Below, piece by piece: positions 44,514-52,264 of a stretch of 56,817 bases of DNA (the stretch's first letter is position 1; the number at the start of each line of letters is the position of its first letter). The stretch comes from Sphingopyxis terrae subsp. terrae NBRC 15098 (GTDB lineage: Bacteria > Pseudomonadota > Alphaproteobacteria > Sphingomonadales > Sphingomonadaceae). A program made the translations under genes and the position numbers. The notes under the pieces were generated by a model that did not search any database, was not told the DNA's origin, and saw nothing but the letters and a program-made list of their open reading frames with translations. Location of the stretch: positions 1 to 56,817 of the forward strand of contig NZ_BCZQ01000033.1 in assembly GCF_001598815.1 (NCBI RefSeq). The letters are read 5' to 3'.

Positions 44514-44557
44514 CTAGGCTGTCCGTGACCCGCGGGGGGCGCAGGTCGGGGACAGTC

Positions 44558-44833
44558 TTACTTCTTCTGCGTGTCGCCGACGCCGGTTTCCGACGGGGCA
44601 ACCTCGCCATTGTCGTCCATGGCGTTGGCCTTTTCCTCGCCCATTTCTTCGACGCGGTCGGCCTTGTTCTCCATGGCTTCCTTGGCGGCGCCATCGGGCA
44701 TGGTGTCGGCCTGAGCATCGATGGCGTCGGCCCGCGATTCGGCCTGATCCTCGACACTGTCGGCGGCGGGGCTCTGGCAAGCGCCGAGCGCGAGGGCCGA
44801 AGCGGCAGTGAGGGTAAGAGCAATCTTGCGCAT
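44558..44833 (-). CDS. Small acidic lipoprotein
   Basis: A 91-residue lipoprotein with signal peptide MRKIALTLTAASALALGAC and lipobox LGAC. The mature part is almost entirely charged and helical (VEDQAESRADAIDAQADTM; KADRVEEMGEEKANAMDDN), suggesting a coiled-coil or stress-related periplasmic protein like small entericidin-like or hypothetical sphingomonad lipoproteins. It is monocistronic, with the hairpin at 44481 downstream. Confidence 0.75.
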   Translation of the reverse strand: MRKIALTLTAASALALGACQSPAADSVEDQAESRADAIDAQADTMPDGAAKEAMENKADRVEEMGEEKANAMDDNGEVAPSETGVGDTQKK

Positions 44834-44963
44834 TATAACAGTTCTCCCTTGTTACAGGGGGGGCAACGCCGCGCCGCTGGCATCGGTTGCAACAAAATTT
44901 GCAAGCCTATGCTTTCGCAATGCTATTTTTTGTTTTCACGCCGCTCCTGTCCCGCTCCGACGC

Positions 44964-44991
44964 AAAAAAGGGGGCGCCCGCAGGCGCCCCC
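44964..44991 (-). terminator. Intrinsic terminator of sciP
   Basis: On the minus strand, GGGGGCGCC-TGCG-GGCGCCCCC forms a 9-bp GC stem followed by TTTTTTG. It lies 27 bases after the stop of the sciP-like gene and has the classical intrinsic terminator layout. Confidence 0.88.
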
Positions 44992-45017
44992 TTCATCGTG
45001 TATCGCGCGCGATGCGA

Positions 45018-45323
45018 TCAGAAGCGCTGCTGGCGCTCGTACAGATCGCGGTAGTGCTGGATACGCGTAACGCGCAGGCCCGGCATGCCGCTGCGGTCGA
45101 TCGATCGCTGCCAGCCGGCAAACTCCTCGAGCGTCAGCGAATAGCGCTCACACGCTTCGTCCACGGTCAACAGGCCGCCATTGACGGCTGCGACCACTTC
45201 CGCCTTGCGGCGAACGACCCAGCGCGTGGTGTTCGCAGGCGGCAGACTGTCCAGCGTCAGCGGTTCCCCGAGGGGGCCGATGACCTGGGCGGGCCGGATT
45301 TTCTGATTCTCGATCATGCTCAT
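45018..45323 (-). CDS. sciP: DUF1153 protein, CtrA inhibitor SciP homologue
   Basis: A 101-residue helix-turn-helix protein. The DUF1153 core includes VIGPLGEPLTLDSLPP, WVVRRKAEVVAAVNGGLLT, DEACERYSLTLEEFAGWQ and the C-terminal GMPGLRVTRIQHYRDLYERQ. In Caulobacter, SciP represses CtrA-activated promoters late in the cell cycle by binding CtrA and DNA. Residues around the helix-turn-helix are well kept. Its start overlaps the stop of the upstream 127-residue gene (ATGA at 45320-45323), and an in-frame ATG at 45317 is also possible. A strong terminator follows. Confidence 0.9.
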   Translation of the reverse strand: MSMIENQKIRPAQVIGPLGEPLTLDSLPPANTTRWVVRRKAEVVAAVNGGLLTVDEACERYSLTLEEFAGWQRSIDRSGMPGLRVTRIQHYRDLYERQQRF

Positions 45324-45703
45324 TCCATAAAATCTTCGTCGTGGGGGATCGGCAAAGCCGACGTCCGTGCTTTTATAGAAGAGGGGTTCAACATCGGCTG
45401 AAACCCTCTGGTAAACGCGCTGTTCACAGTTTCGGGCAGCCCGTTCGCTTCGTCGGACAAGTCGAAGAAGCGCGCGGGACGAAGCATTCCGTCGTCCAGT
45501 GCCTGCACCCCGCCGCCCAGCATTTCGCGCACCGCGCCGACCGCTGCGGCATGCGATTCGTCGGTCTCGCGCTCACGCAGCAAGCGAACCGTCGGAAGCG
45601 CCGCCTGCCGCGCCCGCGACACGGCGAGCAATATGTCGAAGCCGGGCTTCGACAGGCTCGTCGCATCGGCTGGATGCGGAAGGTCGGAGGGAAGCAAGTT
45701 CAT
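45320..45703 (-). CDS. Protein translationally coupled to sciP, unrecognised
   Basis: A 127-residue protein without signal peptide or membrane segment. It starts MNLLPSDLPHPADATSLSKP and has a predicted helical middle (FDILLAVSRARQAALPTVRL; ESHAAAVGAVREMLGGGVQ) and a hydrophilic end. The stop overlaps the sciP start by 4 bases, so expression is coupled. The promoter is a 132-base region divergent to mnmA that contains a CtrA-like motif. A role in the cell-cycle or motility circuit is inference from position only. Confidence 0.7.
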   Translation of the reverse strand: MNLLPSDLPHPADATSLSKPGFDILLAVSRARQAALPTVRLLRERETDESHAAAVGAVREMLGGGVQALDDGMLRPARFFDLSDEANGLPETVNSAFTRGFQPMLNPSSIKARTSALPIPHDEDFME

Positions 45704-45758
45704 GCTGCCTCTCTAGCGCGTGTGGCCTAAGGTCCAGTAAATGCCCATTTCATCGCTT

Positions 45759-45775
45759 GTTAGCGAAGCTTAACC
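45759..45775 (-). promoter_or_regulatory. Weak CtrA-like site upstream of the sciP operon
   Basis: GGTTAAGCTTCGCTAAC on the minus strand resembles two CtrA half-sites TTAA and CTAA with 6 bases between them, against the usual 7. It lies about 60 bases before the start of the sciP-coupled gene, where autoregulation of sciP by CtrA is known in Caulobacter. Spacing and one mismatch make it tentative. Confidence 0.3.
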
Positions 45776-45835
45776 CCCGTCAATATCTTGACAGCTGCCG
45801 CGGAAAAGCTGGCATTTTGCATGGCCGATCCCTAG

Positions 45836-46990
45836 ATGGCGGGCATCATGGCAACCGTAATTTCACCCGCGGGCCTGGCCCAGGCCGACTTCCAGCTCGC
45901 CGGTCCGTTAAAGGATCGGCGAATCGTGGTCGCAATGTCGGGCGGAGTCGACTCGAGCGTCGTCGCCGCGCTCGCTGCGCGGTCGGGCGCTGAGGTGATC
46001 GGCGTGACGCTGCAACTCTACGACCATGGTGCCAAGGCCAAGCGCGTCGGCGCTTGCTGCGCGGGGCAGGATATTCGCGATGCGCGCGCGGTCGCCGACC
46101 GGCTCGGCTTCGCGCATTATGTCCACGACCATGAAAGCCGCTTTCGCGATACGGTGATCGACCAGTTCGCCGACGAATATCTCGCGGGCCGGACGCCGAT
46201 CCCGTGCGTCCGCTGCAACATGGGTGTGAAATTCACCGATCTTTTCCAGCTCGCGCGCGATCTGGGCGCCGATTGCCTCGCGACCGGCCATTATGTGCGC
46301 CGCATGATGGGGCCGGCCGGTGCCGAGCTGCACCGGGCGGTCGATCCGGCCCGCGATCAGAGCTATTTCCTCTTTGCGACCACGCAGGAGCAACTCGACT
46401 TTCTTCGTTTCCCGCTCGGCGGGCTCGAAAAGAGCGTGGTGCGCGAAATCGCCCGCGATCTCGGCCTTGGCGTTGCGGGCAAACCCGACAGCCAGGACAT
46501 TTGTTTCGTCCCCGACGGCGACTATGCGACGCTGGTGCGCAAGCTGCGTCCGGAGGCGGAAGATCGCGGTGAGATCGTGCATGTCGACGGCACGGTGCTG
46601 GGCGCACACAAGGGACTTATCCATTATACGGTCGGTCAGCGCCGCGGCATCGACATCGGCGGGCAGGCCGAGCCGCTCTATGTCATACGCCTCGATGCAG
46701 CGGCGAAGCGCGTCATCGTGGGGCCGCGCCGCGCGCTGGCCGTCGCGGGTGCGCGGATCGGCGAAGCGAACTGGCTTGCCGAGGTCGATCGTCGCCCGGT
46801 TCTGGCTAAGGTGCGTAGCATGGCGAAGCCCGTGCCGGCGCAGATGGACGGCGACCGACTGCTCTTCGCCGCGCCCGAATATGGCGTTGCGCCCGGCCAG
46901 GCGGCGGTGCTCTATGATGCTGCCGACCCCACGCGCGTACTCGGCGGCGGCTGGATAGAGGAAAGCTTCGCGGCCGAGCCGACGGAATAG
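45836..46990 (+). CDS. mnmA: tRNA-specific 2-thiouridylase
   Basis: A 384-residue enzyme installing sulfur on U34 of Glu, Gln and Lys tRNAs. The PP-loop is [16 protein letters not shown] (about 30-45). The catalytic cysteines are in [13 protein letters not shown] and [15 protein letters not shown] 45836 or ATG 45848 may be the start; both have weak ribosome sites. The first 20 residues before the PP-loop are a little longer than in E. coli. It is divergent to the sciP operon. Confidence 0.96.
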   Translation: MAGIMATVISPAGLAQADFQLAGPLKDRRIVVAMSGGVDSSVVAALAARSGAEVIGVTLQLYDHGAKAKRVGACCAGQDIRDARAVADRLGFAHYVHDHESRFRDTVIDQFADEYLAGRTPIPCVRCNMGVKFTDLFQLARDLGADCLATGHYVRRMMGPAGAELHRAVDPARDQSYFLFATTQEQLDFLRFPLGGLEKSVVREIARDLGLGVAGKPDSQDICFVPDGDYATLVRKLRPEAEDRGEIVHVDGTVLGAHKGLIHYTVGQRRGIDIGGQAEPLYVIRLDAAAKRVIVGPRRALAVAGARIGEANWLAEVDRRPVLAKVRSMAKPVPAQMDGDRLLFAAPEYGVAPGQAAVLYDAADPTRVLGGGWIEESFAAEPTE

Positions 46991-47047
46991 ATTGCACTTT
47001 CTGTCCCGATGCCGCAGCTTCGGCGCAAAGCAAGGGGAGAGACGATC

Positions 47048-47464
47048 ATGATCAATTGGGTGTTGCGCGGCGCGGTTCTGCTCTGGGCGCTGCTCTTCTT
47101 CATCGTCGGCATTCGCGGCGTGCTGAACCCTGCCAGCTTTACCGAAACCTTCGGAATCATCGCCGACGGCGTTGCCGCGAACACGGTGCGTGCCGACATG
47201 TCGGCCTTTTTCCTTGTGGCCGCCGGTGGCGCGGCGATCGGCGGACTGCTGCGCGGCTGGTCGCGCGCGCTGCTGGTTCCTGCCGCGCTCTACGGCACCG
47301 CGCTGGTCGGCCGCCTGATCGGGGTCGCGAGCGGTGACCTGGTCAACAGCGGCATCGTGCAGGCGATGATTATCGAAGCCTTGTCGGTCGGCCTGATGAT
47401 CACGGCCTATTATATGCTGTCGCGCGCTTCGGCTTCGGCTTCAGGAGTCGAGATTTCGTCATAA
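47048..47464 (+). CDS. Small four-helix membrane protein (DUF4345-like)
   Basis: A 138-residue protein with about four hydrophobic helices (VLRGAVLLWALLFFIVGIRG; FFLVAAGGAAIGGLL; VPAALYGTALVGRLIG; MIIEALSVGLMITAYYML). The pattern GVLNPASF following helix 1 is seen in DUF4345 proteins. It follows mnmA by 57 bases on the same strand, with AAGGGGAGAG upstream of the ATG. The role is unknown. Confidence 0.75.
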   Translation: MINWVLRGAVLLWALLFFIVGIRGVLNPASFTETFGIIADGVAANTVRADMSAFFLVAAGGAAIGGLLRGWSRALLVPAALYGTALVGRLIGVASGDLVNSGIVQAMIIEALSVGLMITAYYMLSRASASASGVEISS

Positions 47465-47570
47465 TGAGCTGAGCGATAACGAGAAATTCGGTCCTGTTGT
47501 GTTGCAGGCCGGTTTATGCGTAAATTAACATCGGGTCGCGCTTCTGTTTCCTGTGTGAAAGGGGCCGCAC

Positions 47571-47711
47571 ATGACATCCGATGACGACAAGCGGGACAGT
47601 TCGGACCGGCGCCAGAGCGATCGGCGCGTCGCGGACGATCCCGACTACAAAGGCCCCGAGCGCCGTCAGGGCGACCGGCGGTCGGGCAAGGAACGCCGTA
47701 CCGGGGGCTGA
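47571..47711 (+). CDS. Small arginine/aspartate-rich protein (46 residues)
   Basis: ATG 47571 is preceded by AAAGGGG with 6 bases of spacing. The peptide is MTSDDDKRDSSDRRQSDRR, followed by YKGPERRQGDRR and a basic end. It repeats the (E/D)RRxxDRR pattern found in short linkers of bacterial regulatory proteins. No hydrophobic part. It is probably a real disordered small protein, co-transcribed with the DsbA-type gene 34 bases downstream; the function is unknown. Confidence 0.6.
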   Translation: MTSDDDKRDSSDRRQSDRRVADDPDYKGPERRQGDRRSGKERRTGG

Positions 47712-47745
47712 CCGATCGGGCAGGCTGGTGGCACGGTTCAGGAGA

Positions 47746-48444
47746 ATGACCGTGACCCAAACAGAATTGCCGCGCCTCAGCCTCGATATCGTGTCCGACG
47801 TGATGTGCCCTTGGTGCATTATCGGCTGGCTGAAGTTTCAGAAGGTCATGGCGCATTTTGAGGGACGGTTGGCCTTCCGTGTCCAATGGCACCCCTTCGA
47901 ACTCAATCCGCACATGCCCCCTGAGGGCGAAGATGCGGCCGAACACGTCATCCGGAAATACGGGATTACCCAAGAACAGAGCCGGGCCAATAGCGGGCGG
48001 CTGGCGGCCATTGCGGCCGACCTCGGCTTTGCATTCAACCGGGGGCCGGGTTTTCGCATGCGCAACAGCTTCGATGCGCATCGTTTGCTCACCTGGGCCG
48101 GGGCGTTGGAAGAGCCCGATCAGGCGGCAGCGACCGGCGTTCAGACCGCGCTGAAACTCGCACTGTTCCGCGCCCATTTCACCGACAATCGCGACATTAG
48201 CGATCCCGCCGTTCTGATCGATATCGCGGCCTCGGTCGGACTGGACGCGGCCCGCGCCGCCGCGATTCTGGACGGCGACGACTATGCCGAGATGGTGCGG
48301 ATGGAAGAGGCCTATTGGGCCGACAATAATGTCACCGGCGTTCCGGCCTTCATCCTGGGCGGCCGCATGCTGATCCCTGGCGCACAGGATCCCGAAGCCT
48401 TCATTCGGGTCATCGAAAACAAGGTGCTGGCGACCGCCGCCTGA
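47746..48444 (+). CDS. DsbA-family oxidoreductase (FrnE-like)
   Basis: A 232-residue cytosolic protein with thioredoxin-fold motif SDVMCPWCIIG near residues 17-27 and cis-Pro region NVTGVPAFILGG near 200. It matches the FrnE/2-hydroxychromene-2-carboxylate-isomerase-like branch, in which an insert of helices separates the halves. FrnE homologues act in redox stress in Deinococcus. The ATG follows CAGGAGA. No signal peptide, so action in the cytoplasm is expected. Confidence 0.88.
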   Translation: MTVTQTELPRLSLDIVSDVMCPWCIIGWLKFQKVMAHFEGRLAFRVQWHPFELNPHMPPEGEDAAEHVIRKYGITQEQSRANSGRLAAIAADLGFAFNRGPGFRMRNSFDAHRLLTWAGALEEPDQAAATGVQTALKLALFRAHFTDNRDISDPAVLIDIAASVGLDAARAAAILDGDDYAEMVRMEEAYWADNNVTGVPAFILGGRMLIPGAQDPEAFIRVIENKVLATAA

Positions 48445-48532
48445 GGAACTGTAGCCGCCGCACGCGCGTTTTCCATCCATTCCCGCCGCACAGGCTCTTG
48501 GGGCCGATAGGCGCAATCAAGGAGATGGTTCG

Positions 48533-48835
48533 ATGCCCGCTTCCCCCGACGGAGACGCCCCCGAAATGGTCAACCGCGAACAGGATGACGAACCCGCACA
48601 GGCGCAAACCATAGCTGCGGCGGCGCGTCAGGCGCGTCCGCTCGAAGACAGTCGGAAAGCGCCGGCACGCGACGAGGGCGACGACGCGCAGGATCTGGTC
48701 GATCATATGCGGCAGATGGAACGATCGGGCCGCATCGACATGGACGCCTATCGCGGCGAGCGCAGCGACGATGACGAGGATGATGAATTGGGACCGGGCG
48801 GGGTGGAAGACGACGAACCGCGCGGCGCCCCCTGA
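48533..48835 (+). CDS. Small acidic hydrophilic protein, unrecognised
   Basis: A 100-residue protein preceded by AAGGAG. It is rich in Asp, Glu, Gln and Ala (DDEPAQAQTIAAAARQARPL; DMDAYRGERSDDDEDDELG) with no hydrophobic stretch, so probably soluble and largely disordered. The middle, DLVDHMRQMERSGRIDMDAY, could form a helix. It is convergent with the DsrE-like gene, whose end lies 13 bases away. No family is recognised. Confidence 0.65.
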   Translation: MPASPDGDAPEMVNREQDDEPAQAQTIAAAARQARPLEDSRKAPARDEGDDAQDLVDHMRQMERSGRIDMDAYRGERSDDDEDDELGPGGVEDDEPRGAP

Positions 48836-48847
48836 TGATCGGCGATG

Positions 48848-49429
48848 CTAAAAGGGATTGAGCGTATAGCCTTGCTGCTGAAGCAGCGCGTGCGCAGTCA
48901 TCGCCGATAGCGCCAGTTCGACGCCCGGGAGCAGATCGGTCTTTTTGACGCCCTGTCCCGCCGCGCTCTGGCCGCACACGATAATGCGGACACCGGCCTT
49001 TATCAGGGCATCGACCAGCGCGGCGTTGGGATTTTCCGCGCCGGGATATTTTCGCTCATAGGCTTCGGCGCCCGCCACATCGAAGGTTGCTGGGCCATGC
49101 ACGACAATTGCGAGATGGATGCGTTCGGCCGGCACGCCGGCTTCGACCTGCATGTTGAGAAAACGAGCAGCCGATTCCAGCGTGCGATTGAGTGTCGACT
49201 CTTTCGCCGCGGCAACGTCGAATGCGATGTGAAATTCGGTTCCGGCGGGAATGCGCATATCGGCGTCGGTGACACTTGCGACCTTGCCGAACGCCGGAAT
49301 GACCGTACCGCCGTGAAAAGATGCCATCGGGTCGGGCGATGCCTTACCCATGTCGGCGGCTTGCACCGGCGACAGAAGGGCAAGGCCGGCAACAGCGAAG
49401 GCAAGCGCGAGCGGGCGGGACGGTGACAT
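48848..49429 (-). CDS. Exported DsrE-family protein
   Basis: A 193-residue protein with signal peptide (LALAFAVAGLALLSPVQA, cleaved near residue 24). The C-terminal domain from about residue 60 shows DsrE/DsrF-like features: FHIAFDVAAAKESTLNRTLE, IHLAIVVHGPATFDV, LIKAGVRIIVCGQSAAGQGV and a final LSAMTAHALLQQQGYTLNPF. The cysteine in VCGQSA may be functional. DsrE folds transfer sulfur in some systems. Upstream on this strand lies a 38-residue membrane protein with an FNR-type box, hinting at oxygen-responsive expression. Confidence 0.83.
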   Translation of the reverse strand: MSPSRPLALAFAVAGLALLSPVQAADMGKASPDPMASFHGGTVIPAFGKVASVTDADMRIPAGTEFHIAFDVAAAKESTLNRTLESAARFLNMQVEAGVPAERIHLAIVVHGPATFDVAGAEAYERKYPGAENPNAALVDALIKAGVRIIVCGQSAAGQGVKKTDLLPGVELALSAMTAHALLQQQGYTLNPF

Positions 49430-49505
49430 CGTGAGGTTCCTCTCGGATCGGGATTGATGGCGCAGCCTACCGTTCCGCTTCAGGCTGCACCAGCCCGCGA
49501 GCCTG

Positions 49506-49622
49506 TCAATCGCGCCGTTTGCGCACCAGATCCGCCGTCGCGAGGCCGCCGACGACGACGATGAAGCTCACCATCATCAGCGCGAAAAGAAGAACGGGGG
49601 TTTGGGTCAAGGGATCGGTCAT
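49506..49622 (-). CDS. Single-helix membrane microprotein (38 residues)
   Basis: ATG 49622-49620 with AAGGAG at good spacing opens a 38-codon frame: MTDPLTQTPVLLFALMMVSF, then IVVVGGLATADLVRKRRD. It has one membrane helix with a positively charged C-tail, so N-out is likely. An FNR-type box lies about 60 bases upstream. Such tiny helices often associate with terminal oxidases or other membrane complexes. It precedes the DsrE-like gene on the same strand by 77 bases. Confidence 0.65.
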   Translation of the reverse strand: MTDPLTQTPVLLFALMMVSFIVVVGGLATADLVRKRRD

Positions 49623-49680
49623 GTCTGGGGCTCCTTGGTGGTTCGGAAGCCCTGACATGGATTAGCGGCGGCGCGGCGGC

Positions 49681-49696
49681 ATTGATCCTGATCAAT
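49681..49696. promoter_or_regulatory. FNR/FnrL-type box (ATTGATCCTGATCAAT)
   Basis: TTGAT-CCTG-ATCAA matches the FNR consensus TTGATNNNNATCAA exactly and is flanked by A/T to give a 16-bp near-palindrome. It sits between the 38-residue membrane protein gene (minus, start 49622) and the thermonuclease gene (plus, start 49792). The minus-strand gene is nearer and has the better placement for activation at about -41 with a start near 49650. Confidence 0.7.
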
Positions 49697-49791
49697 ATGG
49701 CGCCGCAGTGGTGGTGTCTGCCGGTCGTCGCTGGCGGTTCGGACCGGACTCGTCAGGACTTTGGTAAGCCTGCGCTGGCAAATTCGCCGGC

Positions 49792-50325
49792 ATGCCGCAC
49801 CCGACAGATATCCGTTCCGCTTCGCGTCGTCGCCGTATCCGCGCCCGCCGATCTGGGGGGATATGGGTTCTGGTGGCGGCAGCCGGAGCCTTTGCGGGAA
49901 CTTTGGCGGCTTTGCAGATGCAGGCGTCCGCGCCGGCCCACGCCGAGCTGTCATGGCCCACTGCCGCGCCGGAACCGCATTCGGCGCATTTCGGATTTTG
50001 TCATACCGGAGGCGGGCGCAATTGCGTCGTCGATGGCGACACCTTCTGGTTCGAGGGCCAGAAATACCGCCTTGCCGACATCGACACGCCGGAGACGCAT
50101 CCGCCGCGCTGTGCGCAGGAGGCGCGTTTGGGGACCCAGGCGACCGAGCGGCTGCGCGATTGGCTCAATTCCGGGGCCTTCCGGCTCGAAGAAAACGAAC
50201 GCGACAGCGATCGTTACGGGCGCAAGCTGCGCATCGCCACCCGCGACGGGGTGAGCGTCGGCAGCGTGCTCATCGATGCGGGGCTGGCGCGGCCGTGGGA
50301 AGGGTATCGGCGCCCGTGGTGCTAG
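49792..50325 (+). CDS. Thermonuclease (SNase) family protein
   Basis: A 177-residue protein with a basic N-terminus, a hydrophobic helix (about 24-45; GIWVLVAAAGAFAGTLAALQ) and an SNase domain: CVVDGDTFWFEGQKYRLADI with catalytic Asp, DTPETHPPRC, then ERDSDRYGRKLR and VLIDAGLARPW. Catalytic Asp/Arg/Glu/Arg positions look intact. Probably anchored or exported to the periplasm. Its stop overlaps the end of the convergent gene by 4 bases. Confidence 0.87.
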   Translation: MPHPTDIRSASRRRRIRARRSGGIWVLVAAAGAFAGTLAALQMQASAPAHAELSWPTAAPEPHSAHFGFCHTGGGRNCVVDGDTFWFEGQKYRLADIDTPETHPPRCAQEARLGTQATERLRDWLNSGAFRLEENERDSDRYGRKLRIATRDGVSVGSVLIDAGLARPWEGYRRPWC

Positions 50326-50996
50326 TCGCCGTCGGGCGCAGGGGGTAAGGCCTCGCGCAGCGGCTTGTTCGGGCCTGCAAGCTGCGCGTCGAGATCGTCG
50401 GCCAGCAATTGCGCGACGGGGTCGTCGCGGCGCGCGCGCAGCGTATCGCGGCGATCGGTCAGCGCCGCCGCGCGCTCGGCTTCGGGCAGCGCCATCACCT
50501 CGAGGTAAAAGCGCACCGCGGTAAGCCACGGCGCGTCGTCGCCCGGCACATCTTCGGCCCAGCGCGAGAAGGGGCCGCCCGCCGGCCCCCATTCTCCATC
50601 GTGGCGGTCAAGGAAGAAAAGCAGGCTCGAGCCGAGCGGCACCATGTAACGGACGCAGCCGCCGATATAGGCGAGCGGATGGGCGTGCTGGAGCTCGTAG
50701 GGATTGCTGAGCGCGGCGAAGCGGCCGGTGGCGAGCGCGATCGGAAGCGTTTTCGGCGCGTCGGCAAGATTGCCCTTGAGCGCCGCGATCGGCCGTATGT
50801 CGACGCGCATCGTGTCGGGGGCGTCGGCTTCGTCCATCGGGGTGCCGCCGGTGACGGTGGCGAGGAGGATCAGCTCGGCTTCGGCGGTCAGTTCCATGTT
50901 GGTCGGCACGGCATAACCCGGCGCGGGCGAGCAGGCCGCGGCCGGGAGCGGCGCGGCGAGGCAGGCGAAAACAGCGAGGAGAAGGGGGAAGCGCAT
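50322..50996 (-). CDS. Exported protein of unknown function
   Basis: A 224-residue protein with signal peptide MRFPLLLAVFACLAAPLPAA followed by ACSPAPGYAVPT. The mature domain has ELTAEAELILLATVTGG, RVDIRPIAALKGN and GCVRYMVPLGSSLLFFLDRH, a pattern seen in small exported beta-rich proteins in which secreted tissue-inhibitor-like or CsgF-like folds have been suggested, though I cannot assign one. The C-terminus (LEVMALPEAERAAALTDRRD) is helical. The start at 50996 is the first ATG before a clear signal peptide. Confidence 0.65.
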   Translation of the reverse strand: MRFPLLLAVFACLAAPLPAAACSPAPGYAVPTNMELTAEAELILLATVTGGTPMDEADAPDTMRVDIRPIAALKGNLADAPKTLPIALATGRFAALSNPYELQHAHPLAYIGGCVRYMVPLGSSLLFFLDRHDGEWGPAGGPFSRWAEDVPGDDAPWLTAVRFYLEVMALPEAERAAALTDRRDTLRARRDDPVAQLLADDLDAQLAGPNKPLREALPPAPDGD

Positions 50997-51150
50997 GGCG
51001 GCCAGGCTAGCCCGCGTGTCGCCGCTTGGAAAGCCGGCGCGGTTTCGGAGCGCTTCGTCCAAGCCGATGGACCCGACTCGGCGCCCCATGCGTATCATCC
51101 TTGTCGCGGCCGCCGGATCAGCTGGCGGCGGCGCGGCAAGGAGAAGAACC

Positions 51151-51408
51151 ATGGCCGAACACGATCATAGCGCGATCAAGGAACATATGGCCGTCATCGG
51201 CGCCGACGGCGTCCATGTCGGTACCGTCGATCATGTCGATGGCGAACGCATCAAGCTGACCAAGGCCGACAGCCCCCAGGCCGAAGATGGCGAGGGTGCC
51301 CGGCACCATTATCTGCCCGCCGGCCTCGTCGCCGCGGTCGAGGGCGATACAGTGCGCCTGTCGGCGACCGCCGCCAATGCGGTCGATCTGTTCGAAGAGG
51401 CGGATTGA
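51151..51408 (+). CDS. DUF2171 domain protein
   Basis: An 85-residue protein. The core AVIGADGVHVGTVDHVDGER followed by IKLTK and HHYLPAGLVAAVEGDTVRLS matches DUF2171, a small beta-rich domain resembling PRC-barrels and often linked to stress genes. AAGGAGAAG gives a strong ribosome site for ATG 51151. The frame is open upstream, but the upstream part carries no family features. Confidence 0.83.
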   Translation: MAEHDHSAIKEHMAVIGADGVHVGTVDHVDGERIKLTKADSPQAEDGEGARHHYLPAGLVAAVEGDTVRLSATAANAVDLFEEAD

Positions 51409-51505
51409 CCGGCACGCAGATAACAGATGGCCGGGACGCAATCGGGCGCCCGGCACTGAAACTGGCCCGCCCAACTGCCTCCGGGCGGGCCATTTCATGT
51501 GCGCA

Positions 51506-51847
51506 TCAGGCCGATAGCTTGCGCGCGCATTCGATGCAGAGCGCCGCCTCGGGCTTGGCGGCGAGCCGTTCGGCGGCGATATCCTTGCCGCAGCTGGTGC
51601 AGATGCCATAGCTCCCTTCGTCGATGCGGGCGATCGCCGCCGTCACCGCGGCGACTTCGCGCGCCAGCAGCGCATCTTCGCCCGCCAGCGCATCGTCATC
51701 CTCGCGTTCGATCGCCGCATCTTCGGCGTCGGCGCTGATCGGCGCGGTGAGGTCGGCGGCGACCCGCGCCCCGCGCGCCCTGAGGTCGGCGAGCCGCAGG
51801 ATCAATCCGGTGCGCACCGCGGCGAAGCCGTCGCCGCCGCCGCTCAT
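51506..51847 (-). CDS. DksA/TraR-type zinc-finger protein
   Basis: A 113-residue protein. A helical N-terminal half (TGLILRLADLRARGARVAAD) is followed by the TraR/DksA zinc finger ICTSCGKDIAAERLAAKPEA with partner ALCIECARKL, giving four cysteines. DksA-like proteins bind the RNA polymerase secondary channel and modulate the stringent response; this is shorter than DksA (151), closer to TraR-type. The start overlaps the stop of the DUF465 gene (ATGA), indicating coupled expression. Confidence 0.87.
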   Translation of the reverse strand: MSGGGDGFAAVRTGLILRLADLRARGARVAADLTAPISADAEDAAIEREDDDALAGEDALLAREVAAVTAAIARIDEGSYGICTSCGKDIAAERLAAKPEAALCIECARKLSA

Positions 51848-52092
51848 GCCGTCCGCTCCGCCGCGATGATCGCAGCGATCTCGTCGAGCAGCGCCAACCG
51901 CTGCCGCTTCAGTTCCTCGGCATGTTCGTCGGACACCGGCTCGACCTCGCTCTCGGCGCGGTGGATGGCGCGGTTGACGACATGGTAGCGCTCCGCCAGC
52001 GCCGCGAAATGCGCGTCGCCTTCCTTGAGCCGGTGGATCGCCGCGGCATCGCCCGGAAATGCGTCGGCCAGTTCGTGGGGGGTATGCGACAT
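51844..52092 (-). CDS. DUF465 (YdcH/SlyX-like) protein
   Basis: An 82-residue helical protein: HTPHELADAFPGDAAAIHRL, DAHFAALAERYHVVNRAIHR and RQRLALLDEIAAIIAAE, the usual two-helix pattern of DUF465. AGGAAGG precedes the ATG at 52092. It is coupled by a 4-base overlap to the DksA/TraR-type gene downstream. Function is not established for the family. Confidence 0.85.
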   Translation of the reverse strand: MSHTPHELADAFPGDAAAIHRLKEGDAHFAALAERYHVVNRAIHRAESEVEPVSDEHAEELKRQRLALLDEIAAIIAAERTA

Positions 52093-52166
52093 GGGGCCTT
52101 CCTCCTGCTTCGATAATCCGCCGATCCTACCCCAACCGCGCCGCCGTGCATTGCGCTGAGTCAAAA

Positions 52167-52196
52167 ACGGAGCCGGGGCACATCGCCCGGCTCCGT
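52167..52196 (-). terminator. Intrinsic terminator for the minus-strand gene at 52265
   Basis: On the minus strand ACGGAGCCGGG/CCCGGCTCCGT forms an 11-bp stem with an 8-base loop, followed by TTTTTG (plus-strand A-run at 52163-52167). It lies about 70 bases after the stop of the exported protein gene. Confidence 0.85.
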
Positions 52197-52264
52197 TCCG
52201 GTCACCATCCCGCGACCCACGGGACGGCGATCGTCGATTGCGGCCCCGAAAGGCCGAAAGCGTG

